From: Mycobacterium deserti
GTDB lineage: Bacteria; Actinomycetota; Actinomycetes; Mycobacteriales; Mycobacteriaceae
Assembly (NCBI RefSeq): GCF_025345615.1
Contig: NZ_JAODWD010000005.1
Location: 248,001-312,000, forward strand
Length of the DNA stretch: 64,000 bases
Reading direction: 5' to 3'
The translations under genes and the position numbers were made by a program. The notes below the pieces were generated by a model. It saw only the letters and a program-made list of their open reading frames with translations. It was not told where the DNA came from and made no database searches. Shown piece by piece: positions 1 through 8,784 of the stretch (positions are counted from its first letter, which is position 1; each line of letters begins with the position of its first letter).

Positions 1-882
1 AGCTACGTGGCCGGGTTCGGGATCATCGTCGCCGGCGGCGAGATCACTCTGAACGTGCTCAAGAGCCGCGTCGCCCGCGACGGTCATCCGCATCTGTTCT
101 GGCGGATGGACACGGCCAGGCAGGCCACCGGAGTCGGCATCGGCACGGCGTACCTGTTCCTCGCGCCGGATCCGTCGCTGACCACCGCCAGCCTGCTCTA
201 CTGCACCCCCTACGTGGTCATCGTCGCGCTCGCGGCCAGGGCCGTGCGCGGACATCGACCCGGGCTGCCGGGCAACCCGCGACTCATGGCGGCCCTGACG
301 GGCGAACTACTGGGCACCGCACTGTATCTGCAGGGCGACGTGCTGCTGCTCGGCGTGCTCACCAACACCACCACCGTCGGCTACTACACCCTGACGTGGG
401 TGGTGTGCGCCGCGGTCGCGGCACTGGGCCAGTCCTTCGGCATGAGCTTTCACGAGAAGCTGCGCAACGCCGACGGCGACGTCTCCGCGGGACCGCGACT
501 GCGACTGACCCTGCTTCTGGCTGCCGCGGGCGGCACCCTGGTGCTCACCGTCGGGCTGGTGATGTTCTTCTGGCCGACGGCAAGGGAACTGGCGGTCGCG
601 ATGATGATCATGTCGATCTTCGCCGCGCTGCGCGTCGTCGTGTCGGTGTTCCAGGTCGTCCTCACCACGCAACGGCGCGACCTGTTCCGGCTCACGGCGG
701 CGTTCGCCCTGGTTCCGGTGAAGTTCGGTCTGGTCGCCGCGCTGTCGTTCGCCGGTGCCGTCGGTGCGGCGATCTCGACGTCGGTCACCGACGCGCTGCT
801 GCTCATCTGCTTCTCGATCGCGCTGTACCGGCCCAGGAAGCCGGCGCCCGGCGCCGCAGGACCGGCGCCTGAACTCAAGTGA
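1..882 (+). CDS. Polysaccharide flippase, Wzx-like (5' end outside window)
   Basis: The reading frame is open from base 1, so this is the C-terminal 293 residues of a longer protein. The visible part is almost wholly hydrophobic, with about seven or eight membrane segments. It includes the stretch around 'LYLQGDVLLLG' followed by 'GYYTLTWVV', which is typical of Wzx/RfbX-type lipid-linked oligosaccharide flippases of the MOP superfamily. The presumed role is to move an undecaprenyl- or decaprenyl-linked repeat unit across the plasma membrane. It converges on the glycosidase gene with an 8-base overlap of the two 3' ends. Family-level call from membrane pattern and gene context (polymerase, chain-length regulators and priming transferase nearby); substrate unknown. 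Confidence 0.75.
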   Translation, partial: SYVAGFGIIVAGGEITLNVLKSRVARDGHPHLFWRMDTARQATGVGIGTAYLFLAPDPSLTTASLLYCTPYVVIVALAARAVRGHRPGLPGNPRLMAALTGELLGTALYLQGDVLLLGVLTNTTTVGYYTLTWVVCAAVAALGQSFGMSFHEKLRNADGDVSAGPRLRLTLLLAAAGGTLVLTVGLVMFFWPTARELAVAMMIMSIFAALRVVVSVFQVVLTTQRRDLFRLTAAFALVPVKFGLVAALSFAGAVGAAISTSVTDALLLICFSIALYRPRKPAPGAAGPAPELK

Positions 883-2413
883 CGTAGACCTTGAAACCGA
901 TCCACGGCTGCCACGTGATGTAGCCGCGCTGGAAGTTCACCCGGTTCATTCCGTTGACGTAGGTCTCGTCGCTGGTCGCCAGCCCCAGCTCGGGCCGCCA
1001 CGCCTGGGCGAAGCCGACGCTCGCCCAGTGCGCACCCGTCGCCTCCGACCACCAGACCCGGAAGTCGTTCGCGGCATCGAAGTCCTGCCAGCCGTTGGCG
1101 AAAGGCGTCGTCGGAATCCCCTTGCGGGCCAACGCGACCGCCGCGACAGGCCGGGGCGACGACTTCATCCCCGACGGCGTCTCGAACAGGGTGTTGACGG
1201 TACGCACCTGGGCCCAGACCGTCGGCATGGCCCGGAAGACGGGGCTGAGTACCGTGCCGTGCGCTGAGTCGGTCACCGCGGCGAAGCGTCCGAACTCCGG
1301 CGACTTGGCCGGGCCGGCGGGAATGGCGAACTGCAGGGCCTGCTGCGCGGGCTTGGACGTCCAGTTCGTGCGCAACAACCCGAACGTGTCCTGGTCGGTC
1401 GTGCTTCCGGACTTGCGATCCCGGGTGGTGTACAGATACAGCGGCCCGGTGTAAGGCAGCTCCTGCCACTTGGTCCACATCTCTTTGAGGAAAGCGGTCT
1501 GGCCGGCCTCGTCGACGACGGAGGTGGGCTGCCCGTACTCCGTCGCCCAGATCTTCTTGGCGGAGTCGCCGTTGGCCACCATGATCTGACGCATGTCCAT
1601 CAGCTGCTGCGCCGGCGAATTGACAACGGGGACACCGTCGGAGAACTTCAGGTGGTAGTGGTAGGGGTGGAACGACAGCGCATCCATGAAGTCTCCCGCG
1701 CCCGCGTCGTACATGCCCTGGACGAACCGCACCGGGTTCATGGTGAAGTTGCCCCAGTCGACCACCGAGCCGACCACGCCGCCGATGACCGTGGCACTGG
1801 AGTCGACGGCCTTGATCCGTGGGTACGCCTCCCGTAGCAGCTGGGTGTAGCCGGCGGGATCGGGTGTCGGAGTGTAGAACTGGGCCGAGTTCGGCTCGTT
1901 CCAGATCTCGTAGGCGGAGATCTTGCCCTTGTATCGGGTCGCGACTTTGGCGGCGAACTCCCCGTATACGGCCGGCGAGGCGGGCCTGCCGCTGATGGGC
2001 ATGCCGCCGGACCCCACCGCCCATGCCGGAGTCGAATTGATGAAGCCCAGGATCGACATGCCGCGCGCGGCGGCCGCATTCACCGTCTTGTCGACCATGG
2101 CCCAATTGAGTTGTCCCTTGAGCGGTTCGACGCCGGCCCAGGGGATCATCAGGCGAACCGTCTTGACGTTCGTGTTGCCCATCGCCTGCAACGTCCTGTC
2201 GACGTCGGCGGCAGACATTCCGTAGATGTCGGCATCGGCGATGCCGATCGTCGTCGGAAGGGGATTGATGTTTGCGCTCTGCTCCACGATGACTTTTCGC
2301 GGCGATTCCGAAGGAAGCACCAGCGCAATTCCTGCCGCGCAGGCAATTCCGCTGACGAGAGCGACAATTATTGTGGTGAAACGGCGAAACCTCGAACTGC
2401 GTACGGCGCGCAC
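875..2413 (-). CDS. Membrane-anchored glycoside hydrolase (clan GH-A, GH39/GH5-like)
   Basis: Predicted (beta/alpha)8-barrel glycosidase of 512 residues held outside the membrane by one N-terminal segment (about residues 12-33). The acid/base motif 'YEIWNEPN' places a Glu near residue 173. 'IWATEYGQPT' supplies the nucleophile Glu near residue 292. The start is taken at GTG 2413 because GGAGG lies 6 bases upstream; the frame stays open to 2500 but would then run into the preceding gene. It follows the polymerase-like gene on the same strand by 52 bases. By analogy with PslG of Pseudomonas, such enzymes in polysaccharide clusters trim or release the product of their own cluster; that role is inference and the substrate is unknown. 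Confidence 0.8.
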   Translation of the reverse strand: MRAVRSSRFRRFTTIIVALVSGIACAAGIALVLPSESPRKVIVEQSANINPLPTTIGIADADIYGMSAADVDRTLQAMGNTNVKTVRLMIPWAGVEPLKGQLNWAMVDKTVNAAAARGMSILGFINSTPAWAVGSGGMPISGRPASPAVYGEFAAKVATRYKGKISAYEIWNEPNSAQFYTPTPDPAGYTQLLREAYPRIKAVDSSATVIGGVVGSVVDWGNFTMNPVRFVQGMYDAGAGDFMDALSFHPYHYHLKFSDGVPVVNSPAQQLMDMRQIMVANGDSAKKIWATEYGQPTSVVDEAGQTAFLKEMWTKWQELPYTGPLYLYTTRDRKSGSTTDQDTFGLLRTNWTSKPAQQALQFAIPAGPAKSPEFGRFAAVTDSAHGTVLSPVFRAMPTVWAQVRTVNTLFETPSGMKSSPRPVAAVALARKGIPTTPFANGWQDFDAANDFRVWWSEATGAHWASVGFAQAWRPELGLATSDETYVNGMNRVNFQRGYITWQPWIGFKVYVT

Positions 2414-2465
2414 GAGTGACCTCCGGTTGGCCAAATATTCGCGTGTGATTACGCGAAATGCGCAC

Positions 2466-3878
2466 TCAGTTTGCCGCAGCGACAGCCTTTTCCCGGGCAT
2501 CGGACGTCACGTGTCGCATGCCATCATTTTTGGCGCGATCCATATAGACGAGGAACGCCAAGAAAATCGCGAATTTGAGCACCGACGGCGGGCTTCCGCC
2601 GACGGGATGGTCAAGCTGAAGGGCGACAAGGCAAAAGCCGATGAATATTCCGCCGTAGAGCGCGAACGGGAACGAGTCGGAGCGGATGGCGCGATACGCG
2701 TACACGCAGCCGACGATCATCACCGCAAGGAAGGCGAGGCCGGCGAAAATGCCGCCGCGATAAACGGTTAGCAGCGGCGCATTGGAGACGTGGTTGAGAA
2801 GGAATGCGTAGTTGCCGTCCGTGAACTCCGGGCGATCCCAGCCCAGTCCGAACAACCAGTGCCCCGACATCTGGTGGGGGAAGTCGCGAAGGGACGCCAC
2901 GCGGTCGTTGGCCCCGCGGTCGTCGCTGGCGAACGCGCTCAGGAAGCGGGTCCGAATCGACGGCGTGAGGAACCCGACGACGACCAGGGCGGCAAGCCCG
3001 CCCAAGCCCAGCATCCGGTCGCGGGTGCGCATCCGGTGGAAGATCAGCACCAGAATGACACCGACGACCGCGCTGAAGATGCTGGCGCGGCTGAGAGTGA
3101 GCAGCAAGGCGACGCCGATGATCGCGGTGATGCACACGCGCCGCCAGCCCGCGAAGAGGATGAGAGCCACCGCCAGGGCCACGACCAACGCGATGCCCTC
3201 GCCGTTGGGGTCCACCGACGTGCCGCCGAGACGGATCAGTTGCGTCGCGCCGCCTTGCGAATACGCGAATCGCGGTGAGGTCAGTTCGGCGGCGTACCCG
3301 AAGATCCGTAGGTAGCGGAACGCGGTCTGGGCCGGGTCGAACGCGACCATGTACAAGCCGAAAAGTGCGTTCAGCACCGAACCGTAGACGAAGATCCGCC
3401 CGAACTTGGCGAGGTGCTCGTTCGACAGCTGGATCAGCGCCACGGCGACGAGCGTGACGATGCCCCACCGCACGATCATGATCGCGCTGATCAGCGTGTG
3501 GCTGGTGACCAGCACCGACGCCACCGACGTCAGCAGCAGCGCCCAGACCGCCATCTCGATCGGATGCGTGGGTCGCGCCAGCCGAGGGTGCACATAGATG
3601 GCGACCAGCGCGCCGAACGCCAGCGGCAGGTAGAGCGGCAGGTTGACGCCGGGAAACTGGCCGAAGGGCAAGGCACCGACGACGAACGCCAGGAACCAGA
3701 ACAGCCAGAGCGGATGCCGTAGACCGATATAGACGGCGACAGCGACACCGATCAGCCCGACCACCCCGAGCATCGCGAGCTGGCCGAACGACAACGCGAC
3801 CCACGCGATCGCGGGAACCACGACGAGGATCGCCAGGGACACCATCAAAGTGCGGATCATCTCGCCGCGGGTGTTCAC
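2466..3878 (-). CDS. O-antigen ligase/Wzy polymerase-like membrane protein
   Basis: About 470 residues with ten or more hydrophobic segments and a large external loop towards the C-terminus containing 'GHWLFGLGWDRPEF'. This is the pattern of the O-antigen ligase/polymerase (Wzy, WaaL) family, which joins lipid-linked repeat units into a chain on the outer face of the plasma membrane. Family members are poorly conserved in sequence, so topology and neighbours carry the call: flippase, two Wzz-like proteins and a priming transferase. The start is uncertain: GTG 3878 is used, ATG 3860 and TTG 3914 are alternatives, and none has a strong ribosome binding site. It is divergent from the Wzz-kinase gene, with a shared 127-base upstream region. 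Confidence 0.75.
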   Translation of the reverse strand: MNTRGEMIRTLMVSLAILVVVPAIAWVALSFGQLAMLGVVGLIGVAVAVYIGLRHPLWLFWFLAFVVGALPFGQFPGVNLPLYLPLAFGALVAIYVHPRLARPTHPIEMAVWALLLTSVASVLVTSHTLISAIMIVRWGIVTLVAVALIQLSNEHLAKFGRIFVYGSVLNALFGLYMVAFDPAQTAFRYLRIFGYAAELTSPRFAYSQGGATQLIRLGGTSVDPNGEGIALVVALAVALILFAGWRRVCITAIIGVALLLTLSRASIFSAVVGVILVLIFHRMRTRDRMLGLGGLAALVVVGFLTPSIRTRFLSAFASDDRGANDRVASLRDFPHQMSGHWLFGLGWDRPEFTDGNYAFLLNHVSNAPLLTVYRGGIFAGLAFLAVMIVGCVYAYRAIRSDSFPFALYGGIFIGFCLVALQLDHPVGGSPPSVLKFAIFLAFLVYMDRAKNDGMRHVTSDAREKAVAAAN

Positions 3879-4005
3879 GATGGTTATGTTCTCAGCTTCG
3901 CCAGCTAAGCTCAAACCCGCCGGGCGACCGTGTCGACTCGGGCCACATGGTTCTCGGCCGCTAACCTGTCATTCGTTGCAAACCGACTCACAAGGGGAGA
4001 CGACT

Positions 4006-5529
4006 TTGGAGATCAGGGAATACCTGCGCATATTCGCCAGGTACTGGTGGGTCATCGTGGTCCTCACCGTCGTCGGTAGCGCGATCGGCTACGCGACATG
4101 GCAGTTCCAGACGCGCGAATACGAGTCCACGGCGACACTTTTCGTGGCGACGCAGAATGGCTCGACGGCAACCGAGGCGTACCAGAACAACTTGTTCTCG
4201 GTCGACCGCGCCAATTCTTACGCCTCACTGGCCACCAGCGAACAGGTCGCCGCGCGTGCCGTCGACCAATTGAAGGCACCCATATCCGCCGATGAATTGC
4301 GGGAGAAGATCACCGCAGTCGCGGCGCCGAAGACGGTGCTTTTCACGGTGACTGTCACCGATCCTGACCCCGTTCAGGCGCAGACGTATGCCAATGCGGT
4401 CGCGGGCCAGTTGGTCAATCTGGTCAGCGAGTTGGAGACCTCGCGGCGCGGCGGTTCCCCGGCCGCAGGCGCGGTCGTCGTCGACGAGGCCGGCTATCCG
4501 ACGGCGCCCGCCGGCTTCGGCTGGCCGTTGCGCGTGGCACTAGGCGCGCTTGCCGGTCTGGTGCTCGGGATTCTCGCCGCGATCCTGACCGGTGTCATCG
4601 ACAAGCGACTGCGGGGCCGTGATTCGGTCGAGAACGCCGTCGGCACGACGGTGATCGCGGGTTTGCCGGCCGACCGTGCGCGCGCCAAGGCGGCCGTGGT
4701 CGATCTGGACGCCGACAGCGCGTACGCCGACCGGATCCGCGAACTGCGCACCAATTTGCGATTCGTCTCCACAGCAAAGAACCAGCGGCCACCCGAGGTG
4801 ATTGCCGTGACCAGTCCCTCGCGCGGCGACGGACGCACCACGGTTGCCATCGACCTGGCCGCGGCGTTGGCCGAGACAGGCAAGTCGGTGGTCCTCGTCG
4901 ACGGCGATCTGCGCAACCCGACACTGGCCGAACGGCTGCCGCTGAGCGGTCCGATGCGCGATTCGGCCAACGCGCGGGGACTGTCCACGGCCCTGTCCGG
5001 TGAGCACGGCGCGCGCGACGGGCTGCTCGGTCAGGTTCCCGTCGGAGAGCAGACGATCGCCGTCCTGCCTGCCGGGCCGCGCCCGCCGCGGCCCAGCGCG
5101 CTGTGGGCCACCGATCGTGCCGGACGCCTACTCGAGGAGCTGACACAGGGATTCGACTACGTCGTCATCGACACCCCGCCGCTCGACGACTACTCCGACG
5201 CCGCCGTCATCGGTGCACTGTCGGACGGGGCGCTGCTGTTGGCCCGAATCCGGGGCACCACCAGTACCGCACTGCGCCGGGCGCTGCAGCGGCTTCGCGG
5301 GGCGACGGTTTCCATCCTGGGCACCGTGGCGACGTTCGAGAACCGGATGGGTCAGTCGTCGGGCCAGGGCCGCACCGGGGGGCGGGATGCCTCGCCGGGG
5401 TCGGCATCCGAAGGGAACGGCCGCGGTCGCGGGAACAGTGACGACGACACGTCGGTCATCTCCGAAGGCGGACTGGTCGGCAGCGCAGGACCTCACCAGC
5501 CCTTGCGATCCCGGCACGGGACCACCTGA
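4006..5529 (+). CDS. Wzz/BY-kinase-like polysaccharide co-polymerase with altered Walker A
   Basis: A 507-residue fusion. The Wzz chain-length domain has membrane segments at about 14-33 and 173-195 and an external loop between them. A cytoplasmic CpsD/Wzc-like P-loop domain follows. The start is TTG 4006, preceded by AAGGGGAG at good spacing. In the P-loop the usual GEGK(S/T) reads 'GDGRTT' (residues 274-279), so the conserved Lys is Arg277. Walker A' (VVLVDGDLRNP, about 295-305) and Walker B (VVIDTPP) are kept. The Gly/Ser-rich C-terminal tail has no tyrosine cluster, which BY-kinases normally autophosphorylate. It probably controls polymer length, with doubtful kinase activity. It heads the + strand operon and lies 2 bases before the next gene. 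Confidence 0.85.
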   Translation: MEIREYLRIFARYWWVIVVLTVVGSAIGYATWQFQTREYESTATLFVATQNGSTATEAYQNNLFSVDRANSYASLATSEQVAARAVDQLKAPISADELREKITAVAAPKTVLFTVTVTDPDPVQAQTYANAVAGQLVNLVSELETSRRGGSPAAGAVVVDEAGYPTAPAGFGWPLRVALGALAGLVLGILAAILTGVIDKRLRGRDSVENAVGTTVIAGLPADRARAKAAVVDLDADSAYADRIRELRTNLRFVSTAKNQRPPEVIAVTSPSRGDGRTTVAIDLAAALAETGKSVVLVDGDLRNPTLAERLPLSGPMRDSANARGLSTALSGEHGARDGLLGQVPVGEQTIAVLPAGPRPPRPSALWATDRAGRLLEELTQGFDYVVIDTPPLDDYSDAAVIGALSDGALLLARIRGTTSTALRRALQRLRGATVSILGTVATFENRMGQSSGQGRTGGRDASPGSASEGNGRGRGNSDDDTSVISEGGLVGSAGPHQPLRSRHGTT

Positions 5530-5531
5530 GC

Positions 5532-6812
5532 GTGTCGGACCTTCTGCGCTCCTCGCGGATGGGGTGGCGCGCCTGCGTCGCCTTCGCCGCGGTGGTCGCG
5601 GCGCTGTCCGCTTGCTCTGGCGGCGTCCCGACATACGCTCCGGACTACGAGCGGCCTTCGCGCGAACTGACGCCGACTTTCGAAGGGGCGCCGGTACTTC
5701 CGCCGCCGGACCTGACCGACGACGGGCCGGGCTCACTGGTTCGCGTCGAGCCCGTCAGCGGTAACGCCTCCTTTGACAACTCCAACTCCACCGCCGTACG
5801 GATCGTCTACCGGTCGACGTCCGGCGCGGCGGGAACACCGACTGAGGTGTCGGGCCTGGTCGCCGTTCCGCCTGGCCAACCCCCGGCAGGGGGATGGCCC
5901 GTCGTGTCGTTCGGCCACGAGATGATCGGCGTGCAACCCAAATGTGCGCCTTCGTTGGTCGGAGACTTCCTGGGCTACGCCGGACAGATGACCACCTTCC
6001 TGAACCGTGGATATGTCGTCGTGCTGTCCGACTTCCAGGGCCTGGGCATCGAAGGCCAGCCTCATTCGGTGGTCGACAGTGCGGCGCTGGGCAACAACAT
6101 GATCGACGCGGCGCGTGCGGCGCGCCGGGTGTTGCCGTCGGCGGGCACCCGCTGGGCTGCATTCGGCGTCGGCGAGGGCGGCTTGGCGGCGTGGGCAGCG
6201 GCCGAGCGCGCCCCGACCTATGGTGCCGGTCTGGAAATGGTTGGCTCCGTTGCCGTTTCGCCCTATGCGGATTTGACTCCGTTGGTCGACGCGGCGGCGG
6301 CGGGCACACTGGCTCCTGGCGAGCAGTCGAGGCTGTACATGCTGGCTCTGCAGAGTCTGGCCAACACCTCACCGGGCTTCGATCTGGACGCGTACCGGAC
6401 CGGCCTGGCGACCGAACGCTGGGCCACCGTGACCGACTGCGCGCCGCGCAACCCGAACGAGGCGCTGCGGCTCCTGACCGAGATCCCGCGCGATGACTTC
6501 CGTCCCCGCGATGCCGGCGCGACCGACGATCTGCGACGGCGGCTCGGCGACGCCGCAGTGCCCACCGGCCCGCCCGCTCCCGGATCGGTTCCCGTGCTTG
6601 TCATCTACGGCACCGACGATGCCGTGGTGCCTGCCGCGGGTATCGACCGCGCGGTGGTCAGAGCGTGCGCGGAGGGCGATCCGGTCGAGGTGATGCGACG
6701 CATCGGTGACAGCAAGCCGGTCAACGACCAGGTCATCGGGAGCGCGCTGAGCTGGCTGCTGGCCAGGTTCGACGGCCAACAACTCGGCGACGTATGTGTG
6801 GGGGCGACGTGA
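5532..6812 (+). CDS. Secretory-lipase-family lipoprotein lacking the catalytic Ser and His
   Basis: Paralog 1 of five LIP-type (secretory lipase, PF03583-like) alpha/beta hydrolases in this region; 426 residues. The signal peptide ends in a lipobox 'LSAC' with Cys28. The fold signatures of the family are present ('VYRSTSG', 'GGWPVVSFGHE', 'SDFQGLG'). The nucleophile elbow reads 'GVGEGG', where the paralogs have G-x-SQGG, so the expected Ser is Gly214. The catalytic His of the paralogs is replaced in 'SKPVNDQ', while the Asp loop 'YGTDD' is kept. It is therefore probably not an esterase and may bind a ligand or partner. GTG start 2 bases after the kinase-like gene; its end overlaps the next gene by 4 bases. 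Confidence 0.8.
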   Translation: MSDLLRSSRMGWRACVAFAAVVAALSACSGGVPTYAPDYERPSRELTPTFEGAPVLPPPDLTDDGPGSLVRVEPVSGNASFDNSNSTAVRIVYRSTSGAAGTPTEVSGLVAVPPGQPPAGGWPVVSFGHEMIGVQPKCAPSLVGDFLGYAGQMTTFLNRGYVVVLSDFQGLGIEGQPHSVVDSAALGNNMIDAARAARRVLPSAGTRWAAFGVGEGGLAAWAAAERAPTYGAGLEMVGSVAVSPYADLTPLVDAAAAGTLAPGEQSRLYMLALQSLANTSPGFDLDAYRTGLATERWATVTDCAPRNPNEALRLLTEIPRDDFRPRDAGATDDLRRRLGDAAVPTGPPAPGSVPVLVIYGTDDAVVPAAGIDRAVVRACAEGDPVEVMRRIGDSKPVNDQVIGSALSWLLARFDGQQLGDVCVGAT

Positions 6813-7477
6813 AAGTACCTGCTGCCGTTCCGCGAATACGTGACTATCTGCAGATCATGCTCAGTGGATGGCTGGTCATCCTCTGCGGCACAATGCTTTC
6901 CGCAGGTGTCGGGTTTCTGGTTTGGCAGACCGCCCCGCCGATGTACCAGTCGGGAACCAAACTGCTGATCGTGACCCCGGGCAACGCGACGACCATTGAC
7001 GCGTACTACGGCCAGGCGAACGCGGCGCTGCGTGCGCCGACGTTCGTGCAGCTGGCACGCAGCGGCCATGTCACCACCCGGACCATTGAGCAACTCGGAC
7101 TTCTCGAGACGTCCGACGCGCTTGCGGCTCGTATCGCCGTCACTCCCTCGACGCCCGTGCTGCTGGACCTCACGGTGACCGGCACGGATCGAGAACTCAC
7201 CCGCGAGACCGCCGACGCGGTAGCCGACAACATGGTCGTCCTGTCGCGCCAGATGGCGGCCGTCGAGACCGCCGACACCGAACTCGCGAAGGTCGGAGAC
7301 GCGGGGTTTGCGCAGCGCCAAGGGTCGATGTGGCAGAAGGTCCTCGAGGGCGCGGCCTTGGGCCTCGTGCTGAGCTCCCTGCTGGTGATCGCGCATGGAC
7401 TCGTGCGGGGCCGGCTGCTGGCGCGATCAGAGATCGTCCGCATCGTCGATGAAACCCTGACGGACCCCAACCGATGA
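6809..7477 (+). CDS. Wzz-like chain-length determinant without kinase domain
   Basis: 222 residues with one membrane segment near each end (about 17-37 and 185-205) around an external domain. This is the layout of Wzz polysaccharide co-polymerases. It resembles the N-terminal half of the kinase-fused protein encoded at 4006 ('RDYLQIMLSGWLVI' against 'REYLRIFARYWWVI') but has no ATP-binding part. GTG 6809 overlaps the preceding stop as GTGA and has a GGGGG tract a few bases upstream; an in-frame ATG at 6794 is an alternative. Two Wzz-type proteins in one cluster may set two chain lengths or act as a hetero-oligomer (inference). Confidence 0.75.
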   Translation: MKVPAAVPRIRDYLQIMLSGWLVILCGTMLSAGVGFLVWQTAPPMYQSGTKLLIVTPGNATTIDAYYGQANAALRAPTFVQLARSGHVTTRTIEQLGLLETSDALAARIAVTPSTPVLLDLTVTGTDRELTRETADAVADNMVVLSRQMAAVETADTELAKVGDAGFAQRQGSMWQKVLEGAALGLVLSSLLVIAHGLVRGRLLARSEIVRIVDETLTDPNR

Positions 7478-8784
7478 CCAGACGCCGCAGGCCGCAGGCC
7501 GCTCTGTGTGCCCTGCTGGCCTTGGGTCTCCTGATTCCCGGCTGCACCTCCGAGAATCGGCCGCCGAAACCGTCGGGGGACATCGGTGTCGACCTGCGGC
7601 CCGACACCACAGGAGCCGGATCCGACCCCGGCGCGCTGGTGGCGGCCCGCACGCTGCCGACCGTCGACCTGCGGCTGCGCTCGATGACGTCGATCGCGGC
7701 CCGCATGGAGTACACCTCCACCTCGGGAGTCGACGGCAGCCGCACCCGCGTCAGCGGAACGGTCTTCGTGCCGACGGGACCGCCACCGCCCGGCGGCTGG
7801 CCGGTGGTCGTCTACGGCCACCCCACCACCGGTATCAGCGCCGAGTGCGCCCCGTCGGCCTCCCCGACCCTGCTCGGCGCGTCGTCGACCATCGTGGCGC
7901 TGGTCAATGCGCGCTACGTGGTCACCGTGCCCGACTATCAGGGGCTGGGCGTCGACGACTCGCACCACCCGTACCTGGATCCGATCTCGGCCGGTAACAA
8001 CGTGATCGACGCGATGAGGGCCACTCGTCGCCTGGTGCCCGACGTCTCGGACCGGTGGGTCGGCGTCGGCCTCTCGCAGGGCGGACAGGCGGTCTGGGCG
8101 GCGAACGAACTGACTCCCGTGTACGGCGCGGGCCTGGCGCTGCTGGGTACCGTCAGCCTCGCGCCGCCGACCGACCTCACCGGTTTCGCCTTCGACGCGG
8201 CCGCGGGCACGCTGACCAAGCAGCAACAAGCAGCGCTGCAACTGATGCTCGCGACGCTGGCGAAAGAGCAGCCCGACTTCAACCTCGACGACTACCGCCG
8301 CGGAACAGTGGCCGAGAAGTGGGATTCGCTGTCGTCGTGTGACGGCGCCCGCGCCGCAGCACGTGTCGCGGCGCTGGACAAGGTGACGCCCGACGATCTG
8401 CGACCGGCAACCCCGGAGGCGGTTGCCAAACTGGAGGGACTGCTGCGGGCGCGCAGCCTGCCGCAGCGCCCCGCCGTCGCGCCGATGCTCGTGATCTACG
8501 GCGGCAGGGACGAGTTGCTCCCCGGGCCGTGGACCGACCGCGCGCTCGCCGCCGCGTGCGGCATGGGCGATGTCATCGACATCCAGTTCCAGCCCGACAA
8601 GACTCACAACGATCTCGATGTGTCGAGGACTTTCGGGTGGATCGGTGAGCGGTTCGCGGGACTGCCCGCGGTCAACAGCTGTGCGGCGACCGCCCCGGCG
8701 CAGCCTCCGACCGAGGAACCGCTGGTGGACCCGAGTGAAGCGGAAGTGACCGAGGACGGCGCCATGATGGAGGAGGGTCAGTGA
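7474..8784 (+). CDS. Secretory-lipase-family lipoprotein (alpha/beta hydrolase)
   Basis: Paralog 2 of five; 436 residues. The signal peptide ends in the lipobox 'IPGC' (Cys24), so it is probably an exported lipoprotein. The nucleophile elbow 'GLSQGG' gives Ser201, 'VIYGGRDELLP' the acid, and 'DKTHNDL' the His, so the triad looks complete. LIP-family enzymes hydrolyse triacylglycerols or other acyl esters. In this setting the substrate could be acyl groups on the exopolysaccharide, which is inference. An acidic tail of about 30 residues (rich in Glu, Pro and Asp) follows the catalytic domain. ATG 7474 overlaps the preceding stop as ATGA; the next gene starts inside its stop (GTGA). Confidence 0.85.
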   Translation: MTRRRRPQAALCALLALGLLIPGCTSENRPPKPSGDIGVDLRPDTTGAGSDPGALVAARTLPTVDLRLRSMTSIAARMEYTSTSGVDGSRTRVSGTVFVPTGPPPPGGWPVVVYGHPTTGISAECAPSASPTLLGASSTIVALVNARYVVTVPDYQGLGVDDSHHPYLDPISAGNNVIDAMRATRRLVPDVSDRWVGVGLSQGGQAVWAANELTPVYGAGLALLGTVSLAPPTDLTGFAFDAAAGTLTKQQQAALQLMLATLAKEQPDFNLDDYRRGTVAEKWDSLSSCDGARAAARVAALDKVTPDDLRPATPEAVAKLEGLLRARSLPQRPAVAPMLVIYGGRDELLPGPWTDRALAAACGMGDVIDIQFQPDKTHNDLDVSRTFGWIGERFAGLPAVNSCAATAPAQPPTEEPLVDPSEAEVTEDGAMMEEGQ

